Shown in pieces: positions 1-9,379 of a stretch of 64,000 nucleotides of DNA. The stretch comes from CAIWTU01 sp963815135 (GTDB taxonomy: Bacteria > Desulfobacterota > Desulfuromonadia > Geobacterales > Geobacteraceae), in assembly GCA_963815135.1 (NCBI GenBank), contig CAWFFO010000006.1:496001-560000 (forward strand). Direction: 5' to 3'. A program made the position numbers and the translations under genes. The notes under the pieces are model-generated. The model worked only from the letters and a program-made list of their open reading frames with translations. It was not told where the DNA came from and searched no databases. Positions within the stretch are counted from its first letter, which is position 1, and each line of letters begins with the position of its first letter.

Positions 1-2574
1 CCAGGTCGAGCATACCGTCACCGAGATGATCACCGGCCGCAACCTGGTCCAGAACCAGATCCTCGTGGCCGCAGGGATACGAACTTTCCGATCCGGAAAT
101 CAACATCCCTGACCAGAGCGGCCATCGACATGCGGGGCTATGCGATTCAGTGCCGGATCACCACCGAGGACCCGACCAATAACTTCGCCCCTGATTTCGG
201 TACGCTACAACCACCTATCGGTCGGCGCCGGCTTCGGGGTGCGGCTCGATGCCGGCAACGCCTCTACCGGCGCGCATATCACCCCCCATTACGATTCGCT
301 GCTGGTGAAGGTGAGCGCTCTGGGGACTGACATTCGCAGGGGCGGCAAAGACCATGAACCGCTCCCTCCAGGAGTTCCGCATCCGCGGGGTGAAGACCAA
401 TATCGGCTTTCTGGAAAATGTCATCACCCATCCGGTCTTTCTCGCGCGGCAAGTGCGATACTTCGTTCATCGACAAGCATCCGGAACTGATGAAGATGCG
501 GGAAAAGAAGGACCGGGCCACCAAAGTCCTCAATTTCATCGGAGATGTGATAGTCAACGGGTCTCCGGGCATCAGCCAGGCCGCTCAAATCGGCAGAGCT
601 GATGGAGGCCGGGTACCCGAAATCGACTATACCAGCCGCGCCGCGCCGTACGGGACCCGCGATCATGTTCATGAGGCTGAAGGGGCCGAAGGGCTCGGCA
701 AATGGATTCTGGAACAGAAGCGGCTTCTGCTCACCGACACCACCATGCGCGATGCCCACCAGTCGCTACCTGGCCACCCGGGTCCGGACCTATGACCTGC
801 TGGAAATCGCCGAACCGACCTCCTATCTCGGCGTCGGACTCTTCTCCCTGGAGATGTGGGGGGGAGCCACCTTCGATGTCTCCATGCGTTTTCTGCAAGG
901 AAGACCCGTGGGAGCGGCTGCACAAGCTTTCGGAGGCGATCCCCAATATTCTCTTCCAGATGCTGCTGCGCGGTTCCAATGCCGTCGGGCTACACCAACT
1001 ATCCTGACAATGTGGTGCAGACGCTTCGTCGAGGAAGCCGCGCAATCGGGCATCGACGTCTTCCGGGTTTTCGATTCCCTCAACTGGACCAAGGGGATGA
1101 CGGTGGCCATGGATGCGGTGCGGAAGACCGGCAAGATCTGCGAGGCGGCCATCTGCTATACCGGCGACATCACCGATCCGAAACGGGACAAGTATCCCCT
1201 CGAATATTACGTCAACCTGGCAAAAGAACTTGAGAAGATGGGCGCCCATATCCTCGCCATCAAGGATATGGCCGGCCTCCTCAAGCCCTTGGCCGCCTAC
1301 AAGCTGGTCAAGGCGCTCAAGGAGGAGATCGGCATTCCGGTCCATCTCCATACCCACGATACTTCCGGCAACGGCGAGCGCCATGCTGCTCATGGCCTGT
1401 CAGGCCGGAGTCGATATCGTTGACGCGGCACTTTCGTCCATATCGGGTCTGACCGCCCAGCCGAACCTGAACGCTCTGGTTGCCGCGCTGAAGGGCAGCG
1501 AATGGGACCCGAGGCTCAATGCAGACGGTCTGCAGAAGCTGGCCAACTACTGGGAGACGGTGCGCGACTATTACGCGCCCTTCGAGTCGGGGCTGAAAAG
1601 CGGCACCGCCGAGGTCTATCATCACGAGATCCCCGGCGGCCAGTACTCCAACTACAAGCCGCAGGTCGCCGGTCTCGGGCTGCTGGACCGCTGGGAAGAG
1701 TGCAAGGAGATGTACCACAAGGTGAATGTCCTCTTCGGCGATATCGTCAAGGTGACGCCGTCTTCCAAGGTCGTCGGCGACATGGCCATGTTCCTGGTCA
1801 AGAACAATCTGGATGTGGACGACGTGTTCACCAAGGGGTGATGAACTGACTTTCCCCGAGTCGGTGGTCGGATTCTTCAAGGGGATGATCGGCCAGCCGT
1901 ACCAGGGATTCCCCGAGAAGCTGCAGAACATCATTCTGAAGGGGGAACAGCCGATCACCTGCCGTCCCGGCGAACTGCTGGAACCGGTCGACTTCCAAGA
2001 GGAGCGAGAGAAAATAGAGGCCAAATACGGCATGGTCGATCAACGATAAGGACGCTTATTTCATATATCCTCTACCCCCATGTATACCCGGATTTCGACA
2101 AGCACCGGCAGGACTTTTCGGATACATCGGTAATTCCGACGCCCATTTTCTTTTACGGGCTGGAACCGGGGCAGGAGACCTCGGTGGACATCGATCCGGG
2201 CAAAACACTGATCATAAAGCTCAACGCCATCGGCAGGGTCCACCAGGACGGCACCCGGCACATATACTTCGAACTGAACGGCGTTGGCCGGCAGGTTACC
2301 GTCCGTGACCAGTCTGTTGTTACCGATGAGTTACGAGCACGAGAAGGCGGACAAGTCAATCCGCACCATATCGGCGCACCGATGCCGGGCAAGGTTCTCA
2401 AGGTAAACGTGAAAGTCCGGCAGCATGGTCAAGGCGGGCGAAATACTGATGGTCACCGAGGCCATGAAGATGGAGACCAACATCAAGGCCAAGGAAGACG
2501 GAAAGATCGGCGAGGTGAAATTCAAGGAAGGGGACAAGGTCGAAAAAGACGATCTGCTGATCGTTATGGCCTGA
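1..2574 (+). CDS. pyc: Pyruvate carboxylase, 3' part, many apparent frameshifts
   Basis: Biotin enzyme that carboxylates pyruvate to oxaloacetate in the cytoplasm (anaplerosis, gluconeogenesis). The window opens inside the biotin-carboxylase domain (QVEHTVTEMITGRNLVQNQI is encoded at 3-62). The carboxyltransferase domain follows (LLLTDTTMRDAHQS near 727-768, then a long clean stretch at about 1030-1370 and 1380-1835), and the C-terminal biotinyl domain carries the EAMKMET lysine motif near 2459-2479; stop TGA 2572-2574. The protein hops between all three frames at about 76, 120, 206-230, 340, 448, 580-600, 770, 896, 988, 1026, 1376, 1839, 2035, 2057, 2330 and 2418. At nearly every site the conserved protein is restored by removing one base, which points to insertion errors rather than a decayed gene. 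A terminator follows directly. Family assignment is certain; true integrity is uncertain. Confidence 0.93.
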
Positions 2575-2595
2575 GAAAAGCTCACATAAACAATT

Positions 2596-2631
2596 AAAAA
2601 GCCGGCATCAATTTGACGATGCCGGCTTTTT
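2596..2631 (+). terminator. Rho-independent terminator after pyc
   Basis: Perfect 9-bp stem: GCCGGCATC at 2601-2609 pairs with GATGCCGGC at 2618-2626, preceded by an A-run and followed by five Ts. It sits 20 bases after the pyc stop. The A-run on the other side could also serve the minus strand, so it may act for both pyc and the convergent mscS-like gene. Confidence 0.85.
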
Positions 2632-2727
2632 GCGTTCATTATCCTGGCAGGATTCCTCCCGGCTCATACCAAATTGCGCTGGTACGCCTGCGGCAGAAAA
2701 ACGGATCGAATGATGTTGTGTGCCCGC

Positions 2728-3861
2728 TCAGTTTGAAGTCTGTGCCAGGCCAATCTCCTGCTGATTTCCGTCGGCACCACGAAAATATACACTTCTGCTG
2801 GGGAATGCTATTTCCATACCCAGTCCTTCCAGGATATCCATGATCTTCAGGCACACGTCCTGCTTGGCTTCGAGAAATTCTTCCCATACGATTGTTTTGG
2901 TGAAACAGTATACAAGAATGTCCAGCGATGAGGCACCGAAGTCGGTGAAGTTGACCAGTAAAAACTCCTGGTCGATGTCCGGATGCCTGCCGAGCATTTC
3001 GCGGATACCGGCCACAGCCGTGCGCATCTGGTCGGGAGTCGATTCGTAGGTCACCCCGAGGGTCAGCATTATACGCCGTTTGGGCCTGCGGCTCATGTTG
3101 TCCACCGCAAGGTTGGCGATCACGCTGTTCGGCACGGTGATCTGGGTCTTGGCGAACGTACGGATTTTCGTGGAGCGAAACCCCACCTCCTCGACGATTC
3201 CCTCCAGTTCACCCGCCTTTACCCAGTCCCCGATATGAAACGGGCGATCCAGGAGAATCATCAGTGAGCCGAATATGTTGGAAAGGGTGTCCTTGGCCGC
3301 AAGAGCCACGGCCAGCCCGCCGATGCCAAGTGAAGCCAGCAGTCCCGAAATGGAGTAGCCGAGGTTCTGGATGGTCAGGATGACGGCAAGAAAAATGACG
3401 AAAGCGCGGAGAGTCTTTCTGACAAACGGAAGCAATTGGTCATCCAGGGTGGATTCGGTTTTAGATACCCAGAATGAGAGAAATGTGTCTATCAGTCCGA
3501 CCAGATTGAACAAGGCCCACGCCACATCGAACGTTACGAGAACCTTGAACAGGGAAACCGCACCGCTCCTCAGATCGAATGGTTCCGTGGGCAGCCGCAG
3601 AAAATGGAGAGCGATGAACAGACCGATGATTACCATCAGCCATTCGGCCGGTTTCCGGATTGCCTGGAAGAACTGATCATCGTAATGGCTCCTGGTTTTC
3701 GTGGCCAAAGGGAAAATCACCTTGTCGAAAACATAGCTGACGATCTTTTTCAGGATAAGAGACACGATCAGGATGAGAAACGCACCGGCGAAACGGCTCA
3801 GACTTATGCCCAGAAAAGTCTGTTGAAGAATAGATTCCAGGGCGGTAAAGAATTCGGTCAT
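2728..3861 (-). CDS. MscS-family mechanosensitive ion channel
   Basis: Inner-membrane channel of the small-conductance mechanosensitive family, which releases solutes on hypo-osmotic shock. From the ATG at 3861 it is 377 residues, longer than E. coli MscS (286), because extra N-terminal membrane helices precede the pore. Visible parts: N-terminal helices (about 1-160), the glycine/alanine-rich pore helix ISGLLASLGIGGLAVALAAK, then the beta domain with the family motif NIFGSLMILLDRPFHIGDWV and RSTKIRTFAKTQITVPNSVI, then the alpha/beta cytoplasmic part. I chose the ATG at 3861 rather than an upstream ATG at 3930 because AGGAGG lies just before it and it opens the first helix. Convergent with pyc. 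No frameshift. Confidence 0.92.
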   Translation of the reverse strand: MTEFFTALESILQQTFLGISLSRFAGAFLILIVSLILKKIVSYVFDKVIFPLATKTRSHYDDQFFQAIRKPAEWLMVIIGLFIALHFLRLPTEPFDLRSGAVSLFKVLVTFDVAWALFNLVGLIDTFLSFWVSKTESTLDDQLLPFVRKTLRAFVIFLAVILTIQNLGYSISGLLASLGIGGLAVALAAKDTLSNIFGSLMILLDRPFHIGDWVKAGELEGIVEEVGFRSTKIRTFAKTQITVPNSVIANLAVDNMSRRPKRRIMLTLGVTYESTPDQMRTAVAGIREMLGRHPDIDQEFLLVNFTDFGASSLDILVYCFTKTIVWEEFLEAKQDVCLKIMDILEGLGMEIAFPSRSVYFRGADGNQQEIGLAQTSN

Positions 3862-3975
3862 GAAAATACCTCCTTTCTTTGCAGCGTTATTTGTTATCAG
3901 ATGAGAAAGAAAAAAGCAAGTCCGCCGCACCTCTTGATTTTGCGGATCGGGTCCCTTTTCATTTGCCGGCTAAAT

Positions 3976-4014
3976 GCAAAAAGGCCACAAGGGTTTATCC
4001 CCTGTGGCCTTTTT
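3976..4014. terminator. Bidirectional intrinsic terminator
   Basis: AAAAAGGCCACAAGGG pairs with the CCCCTGTGGCCTTTTT on the other side of a short TTTAT loop (about 3978-4014). A-run on the left and T-run on the right make it usable on either strand. It lies downstream of the cyclophilin gene (minus) and upstream of mscS, so its main job is probably ending the cyclophilin transcript. Confidence 0.8.
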
Positions 4015-4039
4015 GCGGAACGTACGAAGCTGATTCGTT

Positions 4040-4558
4040 TTACTGGTCGAGCACCTTCACCGAAACGATCGTCACCGGTTCCAGCGGGACATCACCGTGA
4101 CCGGCCTTGGAACCGGTCTTAACCTGGCGAATGGCGTCAACCACATCCATCCCTTCGGTGACCTGCCCGAATACGGCGTATCCGAACAGTTCAGCTGTCT
4201 TTCCCCTGTAATCGAGAAATTTGTTGTCGACCACGTTTATGAAAAACTGGGAAGTGGCACTGTCGATAACTGCGGTCCGTGCCATGGCAAGCGTGCCCCG
4301 GGTGTTGGACAGCCCGTTGTTCGCTTCGTTCTTGATGGCGAATTTCGTTTTTTTGGGCTGCATGGATTCGTCCATCCCGCCTCCCTGCACCATGAAGTTG
4401 CTGATGACCCTGTGAAAAACCAGTCCATCGTAAAATCCATCCTTGACGTAGGAAAGGAAATTTCTCACCGATATTGGTGCCTTGTCTTTGAAAAGTTCGA
4501 TCTCGATGTTTCCCATGGACGTTTCCATGAGAACCCGCGGATTTTTTTCTTCCGTCAT
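4040..4558 (-). CDS. Cyclophilin-type peptidyl-prolyl cis-trans isomerase
   Basis: Foldase that isomerises Xaa-Pro bonds. 172 residues, the usual size for PpiB-like single-domain cyclophilins. The core is clear: VRNFLSYVKDGFYDGLVFHRVI with the catalytic FHRV arginine, MVQGGGM, NTRGTLAMART and SQFFINVVDN. There is no signal peptide, so a cytoplasmic location is likely. AAAAGGAG precedes the ATG by seven bases. The gene stands alone with its own terminator downstream. PpiA versus PpiB naming cannot be settled from sequence alone. Confidence 0.93.
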   Translation of the reverse strand: MTEEKNPRVLMETSMGNIEIELFKDKAPISVRNFLSYVKDGFYDGLVFHRVISNFMVQGGGMDESMQPKKTKFAIKNEANNGLSNTRGTLAMARTAVIDSATSQFFINVVDNKFLDYRGKTAELFGYAVFGQVTEGMDVVDAIRQVKTGSKAGHGDVPLEPVTIVSVKVLDQ

Positions 4559-4807
4559 TGCCGACTCCTTTTGTTTTATTCCGTGAAGCCCCGATCTGGT
4601 TTCACGCTTTCAATAATTTGTGTACCATAAAAATCCGTCAAATAAAATTGATTTTATCTTTCCTGAAAACACATCCGGTGCCGGGAATGCATGTATACTG
4701 CCGGTCTGGACTATTTCCCGAAGAATACATTTTAAAGCTGGGTATTCAGCGATATTGCCTACCCATAATTGGTGTCAGGAAAAAACCTACACATCTATAA
4801 ATTGTAT

Positions 4808-4835
4808 TAAAGGAATAGTGCGGCTTTGCCGATAT
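4808..4835 (+). promoter_or_regulatory. Sigma-28 (FliA)-like promoter of the MCP gene
   Basis: TAAA at 4808-4811, 16 bases, then GCCGATAT at 4828-4835. The flagellar sigma-28 consensus is TAAA-N15-GCCGATAA, so the -10 matches 7 of 8 and the spacer is one base long. Chemoreceptor genes are typical sigma-28 targets. An ORF start at 4834 would fall inside this element, which supports the internal ATG at 4897. The rest of 4559-4807 holds nothing I recognise. Confidence 0.5.
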
Positions 4836-4896
4836 GAAATCAGAAAAGAAAAATAGACAGTTTGCGAAATGTATTTATTCCTTAAAGGAGGGGTGG

Positions 4897-6501
4897 ATGA
4901 AAATCAGAACAAAGTTTATCGTGTTGAATTCCGTCATCCTGGTGGCCGCCATAGCTGCCATCACAGCAGTCTGCCTGTACGCATTGAATCACCAGATGCG
5001 AGTTAAGGCCATGGACGATCAGGAGGCCAGGATGCGCACCTTCCAGGAACTTCTGCATCAGAAAGGAACCGACATCCGGATCGCAGACGGAAAAATGATG
5101 ATCGGCAACTTCGCAATCAATGGTGATAATTCGCTCCCGGACCTTCTCAAGCAACTTTGCGGCGGCACGGCGACGATCTTCATGGGCGACGTCCGGATTG
5201 CCACGAATGTGGTGAAGGAGGACGGCAGTCGCGCGGTCGGCACCAAACTCGTCGGGCCCGCATATGACGCCATGTTCAAAGAAGGAAAGCCCTACCGTGG
5301 CGAGGCGAAAATTCTCGGAGTCCCATACTTGACGGCCTATGAACCGATAAAAGACGCCCGGGGAAACACTATAGGGGCAATCTATGTGGGTGAAAGAATG
5401 AGCGGCTTAATGGAATCATTTGATAAACTCGCATTGATCATTCTCGGCCTGTCAGTCCTTCTGGTGATTGGCGCCTGGTTCGCCAACAGGTTTGTAGCGT
5501 ATCGGCTTTTTGCTCCCCTCGATGGGATTCATGATGTATTAATATCCGCTGAAAGAGATGGCGATCTGACCCAAAGACTCGACTATATGAAAAGAGACGA
5601 AATAGGCGAGATGTGCATCGCTTTTAACTCCTTCATGGACAAACTGAATGACATAATCAAACGCATCGTCGAATCGGCCAGCGAAGTTTCTTCCTCGTCC
5701 GAAACTCTGGTTACCACATCTGAACTCATGGCCACCAATTCCGAAGATGTTGCGGCGCAGATCGGTACCGTCGCGGTCGCCAGCGAAGAAATGGCTGCAA
5801 CCTCCAATGATGTCGCGCAGAATTGCTCCGTTGCCGCCGGCAGTTCCGAACAGGCTAATACGGCTGCATTGACCGGCGCGTCGGTTGTCCAGGAGACCGT
5901 TGCGGTCATGAGCCGTATTGCGGAAAGGGTAAAAGAATCGGCAAACACGGTAGAGAGCCTGGGAGCCAGGTCCAACGAGATCGGCGAAATTGTCGGCACC
6001 ATTGAAGATATCGCGGACCAGACCAACCTGCTGGCCCTTAATGCGGCCATAGAAGCGGCCCGGGCAGGAGAACAGGGCAGGGGGTTCGCCGTTGTTGCCG
6101 ACGAGGTCAGGGCTCTGGCGGAGAGGACAACCAAGGCTACCAAAGAAATCGGTACGATGATAAAGGCGATTCAGCAGGAAACAAAATTGGCGGTCGGCTC
6201 AATGGAAGAAGGAGTAGCCGAAGTGGAGAAGGGTACCTCCGAAGCCGCCAAATCCGGCAATGCGATCGAGGAGATACTCAACGAGATCTCAAATGTTGCC
6301 ATGCAGGTAAACCAGATAGCAACAGCGGCCGAAGAGCAGACCTCGACCACCAACGAGATCAGCAACAATATACACATGATTACAGAAGTAATGACGTGCT
6401 CCGCGGAAGTTGCCAGGGAAAGCTCCATGGCGGCAGGCCGCCTCTCCACGGTCGCGGAAGACCTTCTTGGCGTTGTCGGTCATTTCAAGGTGTCGGCGTA
6501 A
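4897..6501 (+). CDS. Methyl-accepting chemotaxis protein with Cache sensor
   Basis: Membrane chemoreceptor feeding the CheA/CheW pathway. 534 residues from the ATG at 4897, chosen because AAAGGAGG precedes it. Order: TM1 (about 9-32), a periplasmic single-Cache-like sensor (about 33-185; GVPYLTAYEPIKDARGNTIG and AIYVGERMSG are typical of the sCache_3 class), TM2 (about 188-212), HAMP with the FAPLDG/RDEIGEM signature, and a signalling domain with the conserved hairpin tip DQTNLLALNAAIEAARAGEQ. It ends without a CheR-binding pentapeptide. It is transcribed alone between a sigma-28-like promoter and a terminator. The ligand cannot be read from sequence; Cache domains usually sense small organic acids or amino acids. 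Confidence 0.93.
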   Translation: MKIRTKFIVLNSVILVAAIAAITAVCLYALNHQMRVKAMDDQEARMRTFQELLHQKGTDIRIADGKMMIGNFAINGDNSLPDLLKQLCGGTATIFMGDVRIATNVVKEDGSRAVGTKLVGPAYDAMFKEGKPYRGEAKILGVPYLTAYEPIKDARGNTIGAIYVGERMSGLMESFDKLALIILGLSVLLVIGAWFANRFVAYRLFAPLDGIHDVLISAERDGDLTQRLDYMKRDEIGEMCIAFNSFMDKLNDIIKRIVESASEVSSSSETLVTTSELMATNSEDVAAQIGTVAVASEEMAATSNDVAQNCSVAAGSSEQANTAALTGASVVQETVAVMSRIAERVKESANTVESLGARSNEIGEIVGTIEDIADQTNLLALNAAIEAARAGEQGRGFAVVADEVRALAERTTKATKEIGTMIKAIQQETKLAVGSMEEGVAEVEKGTSEAAKSGNAIEEILNEISNVAMQVNQIATAAEEQTSTTNEISNNIHMITEVMTCSAEVARESSMAAGRLSTVAEDLLGVVGHFKVSA

Positions 6502-6550
6502 CGGACAAAGGATTGCTGCTGAAATAGAAATTAGTTCATAATAGAAAGAA

Positions 6551-6577
6551 AAAGCCGGGACTTTCCCGGCTTTTTTG
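6551..6577. terminator. Bidirectional terminator between MCP gene and clpV
   Basis: AAAGCCGGGA (6551-6560) pairs with TCCCGGCTTT (6564-6573) across a three-base loop, with A-run left and T-run right. It serves the convergent MCP gene (+) and clpV (-). Confidence 0.85.
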
Positions 6578-6589
6578 CCATCAATTTCC

Positions 6590-9313
6590 TCATTTTTCAG
6601 CGCCGGGCGTCTTTTTGTTTCTTTTTTTTGCCGGCTTTGAAGTTCCGGTTGCACGCTTGACGTCATGGTCCGTTTTTTCAACGCCTTCCGAAAATAAATC
6701 AATGCAGAAAGATCCGTCTTCTGCAACGTCAAGCCTCATTTCGGCGGGCTTCCGCTCTTCGGTCATCGACTCGAGAACCTTGCGTGACAGCTGCGGGATA
6801 ATTGTACCGCGCATGATATGTTCGATATTCCTCGCCCCGGTTTCCACCTCGGTACAACGGGCTGTGATTCGCTCCACCACTTCAGGAGAATAGACAAGGC
6901 GCATCTTGTTGCTCTCACTAACGCGTGCTGCCAGTTTCTCCAGTCTGAGCATAACTATCTCCTGCATGAAAGACGAATCGAGCAGATAGAAAGGGACAAT
7001 GGACATGCGGGCCAGGAGAGCCGGCTTGAAATGTTGCGACAGGACGGGCCTTATCGCCTCGACCAGTGCCTGTGGGGTGGGCCTTTCAGTTCCGGAGCAT
7101 AACCGGCCGATAATGTCGGAAGCAAGATTGCTGGTGAGGAACAGTACGGTGTTCCTGAAATCTATATCACGCCCCTCGCCATCGGCCAGGGTTCCCTTGT
7201 CGAATACCTGGTAGAAAAGATTGACCACGTCCAGGTGGGCCTTTTCCACCTCATCCATGAGGACCACGGAATATGGCTGACGGCGAACCGCCTCGGTCAA
7301 CACTCCTCCCTCGCCGAAGCCCACATAGCCTGGAGGTGAGCCGATCAGGCGGCTCAAAGTGTGCGCCTCCTGGAACTCGCTCATGTTGATGGTGGTGAGA
7401 AAGCGGTCTCCGCCGAAAAGCAGGTCAGCCACTGCCAGGGCGGTTTCTGTCTTGCCGACCCCGGATGGTCCGACGAGAAGAAATATCCCCTGTGGCTGGC
7501 GCGGATCCGCCAGACCTGCCCTGGCAGCTCGGACGGCCTGAGCGATAACATTAAGAGCCTCATCCTGCCCCTTGATCCTCTGCCGCAGATCAGTCTCCAT
7601 CTGCATGACATTGCTGGCCTGGTCCCGCAGCACTTTACCCAGTGGGATTCCGGTCCAGTCCGAAACCACTTTTGCTACAACATCAGGATCGACCTCGATC
7701 CTGACAAGCGGTGAGCCGTCCTGAATCAGGTTCAGATCACCCGTAATTTTCGTGATTTCTTTCTTAATCTCATCTTTTCGCTCTTCCGATGCTTCGCAGG
7801 TGACAGTTTCACCCAGCTCCCTGCGCAGCTCAAGCAGTCTGTGGGCAAATTCCCGTTCCTTTTCCCAGCGTCCGGTTATTTCCGATAATTCCCCGTGGAG
7901 CGCGGCCAGACGCTCATCCAGTTTCCGGCACCGTCCTTCTTCCTCCGTCGCGCCGTGTAGACGGTCACGCTCCAGAGCCTTTTTCTCCCTCTCCAGCGCC
8001 TGTATGGCCCGCTCCTTATCCTCCACTAAGGAGGGCTTCGCGGTCAGAAGAATTTTGACCCGTGCCGCGCTGGTGTCCAGCAGGTCAACCGCCTTGTCGG
8101 GAAGCTGCCGCCCGGATATGTAACGGCCGGAAAGCTCGGCCGCGGCTACAATGGCGTCGTCCCGCACCGTCACACCGTGGGCCTGCTCGTACTTCTCCTT
8201 CAGCCCCCGCAGGATAAGCGCTGCTGTTTCCACTGACGGCTCATCCAGTTTTACCGGCTGGAAGCGGCGGGCGAGGGCGGCGTCCTTTTCGAAGTATTTC
8301 TTGTATTCCGACCAGGTGGTGGCGGCGATGGTGCGCAATTCCCCCCTGGCCAGCGCCGGTTTGAGGAGATTGGCCGCATCTCCGCCTCCGGCCTGGGCGC
8401 CGGCACCGATCATGGTATGGGCTTCATCGATGAACATGATAATCGGCTTCGGTGAGGACTTGACCTCGCTGATCACGGACTTCAGCCGATTTTCGAACTC
8501 TCCTTTCACTCCGGCCCCCGCCTGGAGGAGTCCCATGTCGAGGCCGAGCAGGGATACATCGGCCAGGATGTCGGGAACGTCTCCCTCCACGATTCGCAGA
8601 GCAAGCCCTTCCACGACCGCGGTTTTGCCCACCCCGGCTTCTCCGACGACAATGGGATTGTTCTTGCGCCTTCTGGCCAGGATGTCGATCATCTGGGAAA
8701 TTTCCCGGTCCCTGCCGAATACCGGATCGATATCGCCCGCCCTGGCCTTGCCTGTGAAATCGGTGCAGAAACGTGTGATGGCAGTGGTTCCGGTGGGCGC
8801 AGCTTCCTCTCTGGCCGGCCTCTCTTCGGGGTGCGATTGTTCCGTCGAACCCTGCACGATACCGGCAAACTGTTTCATCAGGGCGTCCCTGCCGATGGGA
8901 AGGAGAGCGTCAACGTATTTACCTTCAGCCAGCTGCAGCGGCTTTGCCAGAAGCGCCGCCAGCAGGGCGCCGGAGCGGATCTGGTTCTGCGACAGGTCGA
9001 TGGAGGAAATGAGCCATGCGTCCTGGCACCACTGGATGAGCAGAGGAGAGAAGACCGGCTTGCCCGTATTGCCGGAGTGGAATTCCTCGATGGTCCGCTC
9101 CATTGCCAGAAGCACGGCTGCCGGATCAATTTCGAAATGGCGCAGGATCAGCTGCAGGTCACCGTGCGGCTCCTCCAGCAGCTTGGCGAACATGTGTTCC
9201 ACGGTCACTTCGTAATGGGTGCGGGAGACGCACAGACCTGCAGCACCTTCCAGGGCGCGGGTGCAAACGGGGTTCAGGCGGTTAAGCAGGTTTTTGATGT
9301 CGACGGTCAGCAT
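6590..9313 (-). CDS. clpV: T6SS sheath-recycling AAA+ ATPase ClpV (TssH)
   Basis: Hexameric unfoldase that disassembles the contracted TssB/TssC sheath. 907 residues, the family's usual length. N-terminal ClpV repeat domain (about 1-150), first AAA module with Walker A GEAGVGKTAVVEGLALRIVE and Walker B IIMFIDEAH, a coiled-coil middle domain (ERAIQALEREKKALERD region), second AAA module with VGPSGVGKTETALAVADLLF and PYSVVLMDEVEKAH, then the ClpB D2 small domain. The C-terminus is a lysine-rich tail of about 25 residues (KRATGTSKPAKKRNKKTPGA), longer than usual. AAAGGA precedes the ATG. It lies about 38 kb from tssB/tssC, separated by the effector region. It follows the DUF2169 gene by 66 bp and probably shares its transcript. 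Confidence 0.96.
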   Translation of the reverse strand: MLTVDIKNLLNRLNPVCTRALEGAAGLCVSRTHYEVTVEHMFAKLLEEPHGDLQLILRHFEIDPAAVLLAMERTIEEFHSGNTGKPVFSPLLIQWCQDAWLISSIDLSQNQIRSGALLAALLAKPLQLAEGKYVDALLPIGRDALMKQFAGIVQGSTEQSHPEERPAREEAAPTGTTAITRFCTDFTGKARAGDIDPVFGRDREISQMIDILARRRKNNPIVVGEAGVGKTAVVEGLALRIVEGDVPDILADVSLLGLDMGLLQAGAGVKGEFENRLKSVISEVKSSPKPIIMFIDEAHTMIGAGAQAGGGDAANLLKPALARGELRTIAATTWSEYKKYFEKDAALARRFQPVKLDEPSVETAALILRGLKEKYEQAHGVTVRDDAIVAAAELSGRYISGRQLPDKAVDLLDTSAARVKILLTAKPSLVEDKERAIQALEREKKALERDRLHGATEEEGRCRKLDERLAALHGELSEITGRWEKEREFAHRLLELRRELGETVTCEASEERKDEIKKEITKITGDLNLIQDGSPLVRIEVDPDVVAKVVSDWTGIPLGKVLRDQASNVMQMETDLRQRIKGQDEALNVIAQAVRAARAGLADPRQPQGIFLLVGPSGVGKTETALAVADLLFGGDRFLTTINMSEFQEAHTLSRLIGSPPGYVGFGEGGVLTEAVRRQPYSVVLMDEVEKAHLDVVNLFYQVFDKGTLADGEGRDIDFRNTVLFLTSNLASDIIGRLCSGTERPTPQALVEAIRPVLSQHFKPALLARMSIVPFYLLDSSFMQEIVMLRLEKLAARVSESNKMRLVYSPEVVERITARCTEVETGARNIEHIMRGTIIPQLSRKVLESMTEERKPAEMRLDVAEDGSFCIDLFSEGVEKTDHDVKRATGTSKPAKKRNKKTPGAEK

Positions 9314-9379
9314 GGATGTCCTTTCTTTCGGGGAAATTGGAAAACTTCAGTCTGAAAGCAATATTTTCAGGATCCTTTA

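Noticed and set aside
1..2574. Pyruvate carboxylase as several short real genes or a pseudogene
   Set aside because: The fragments join into one conserved protein with single-base deletions and no missense decay; separate genes would need starts and ribosome sites, which are absent.
8151..9215. 354-codon plus-strand open frame over clpV
   Set aside because: It is antisense to the strongly conserved ClpV frame, is rich in Ser/Arg/Ala as mirror frames of GC-rich genes are, and has no ribosome site or recognisable domain.
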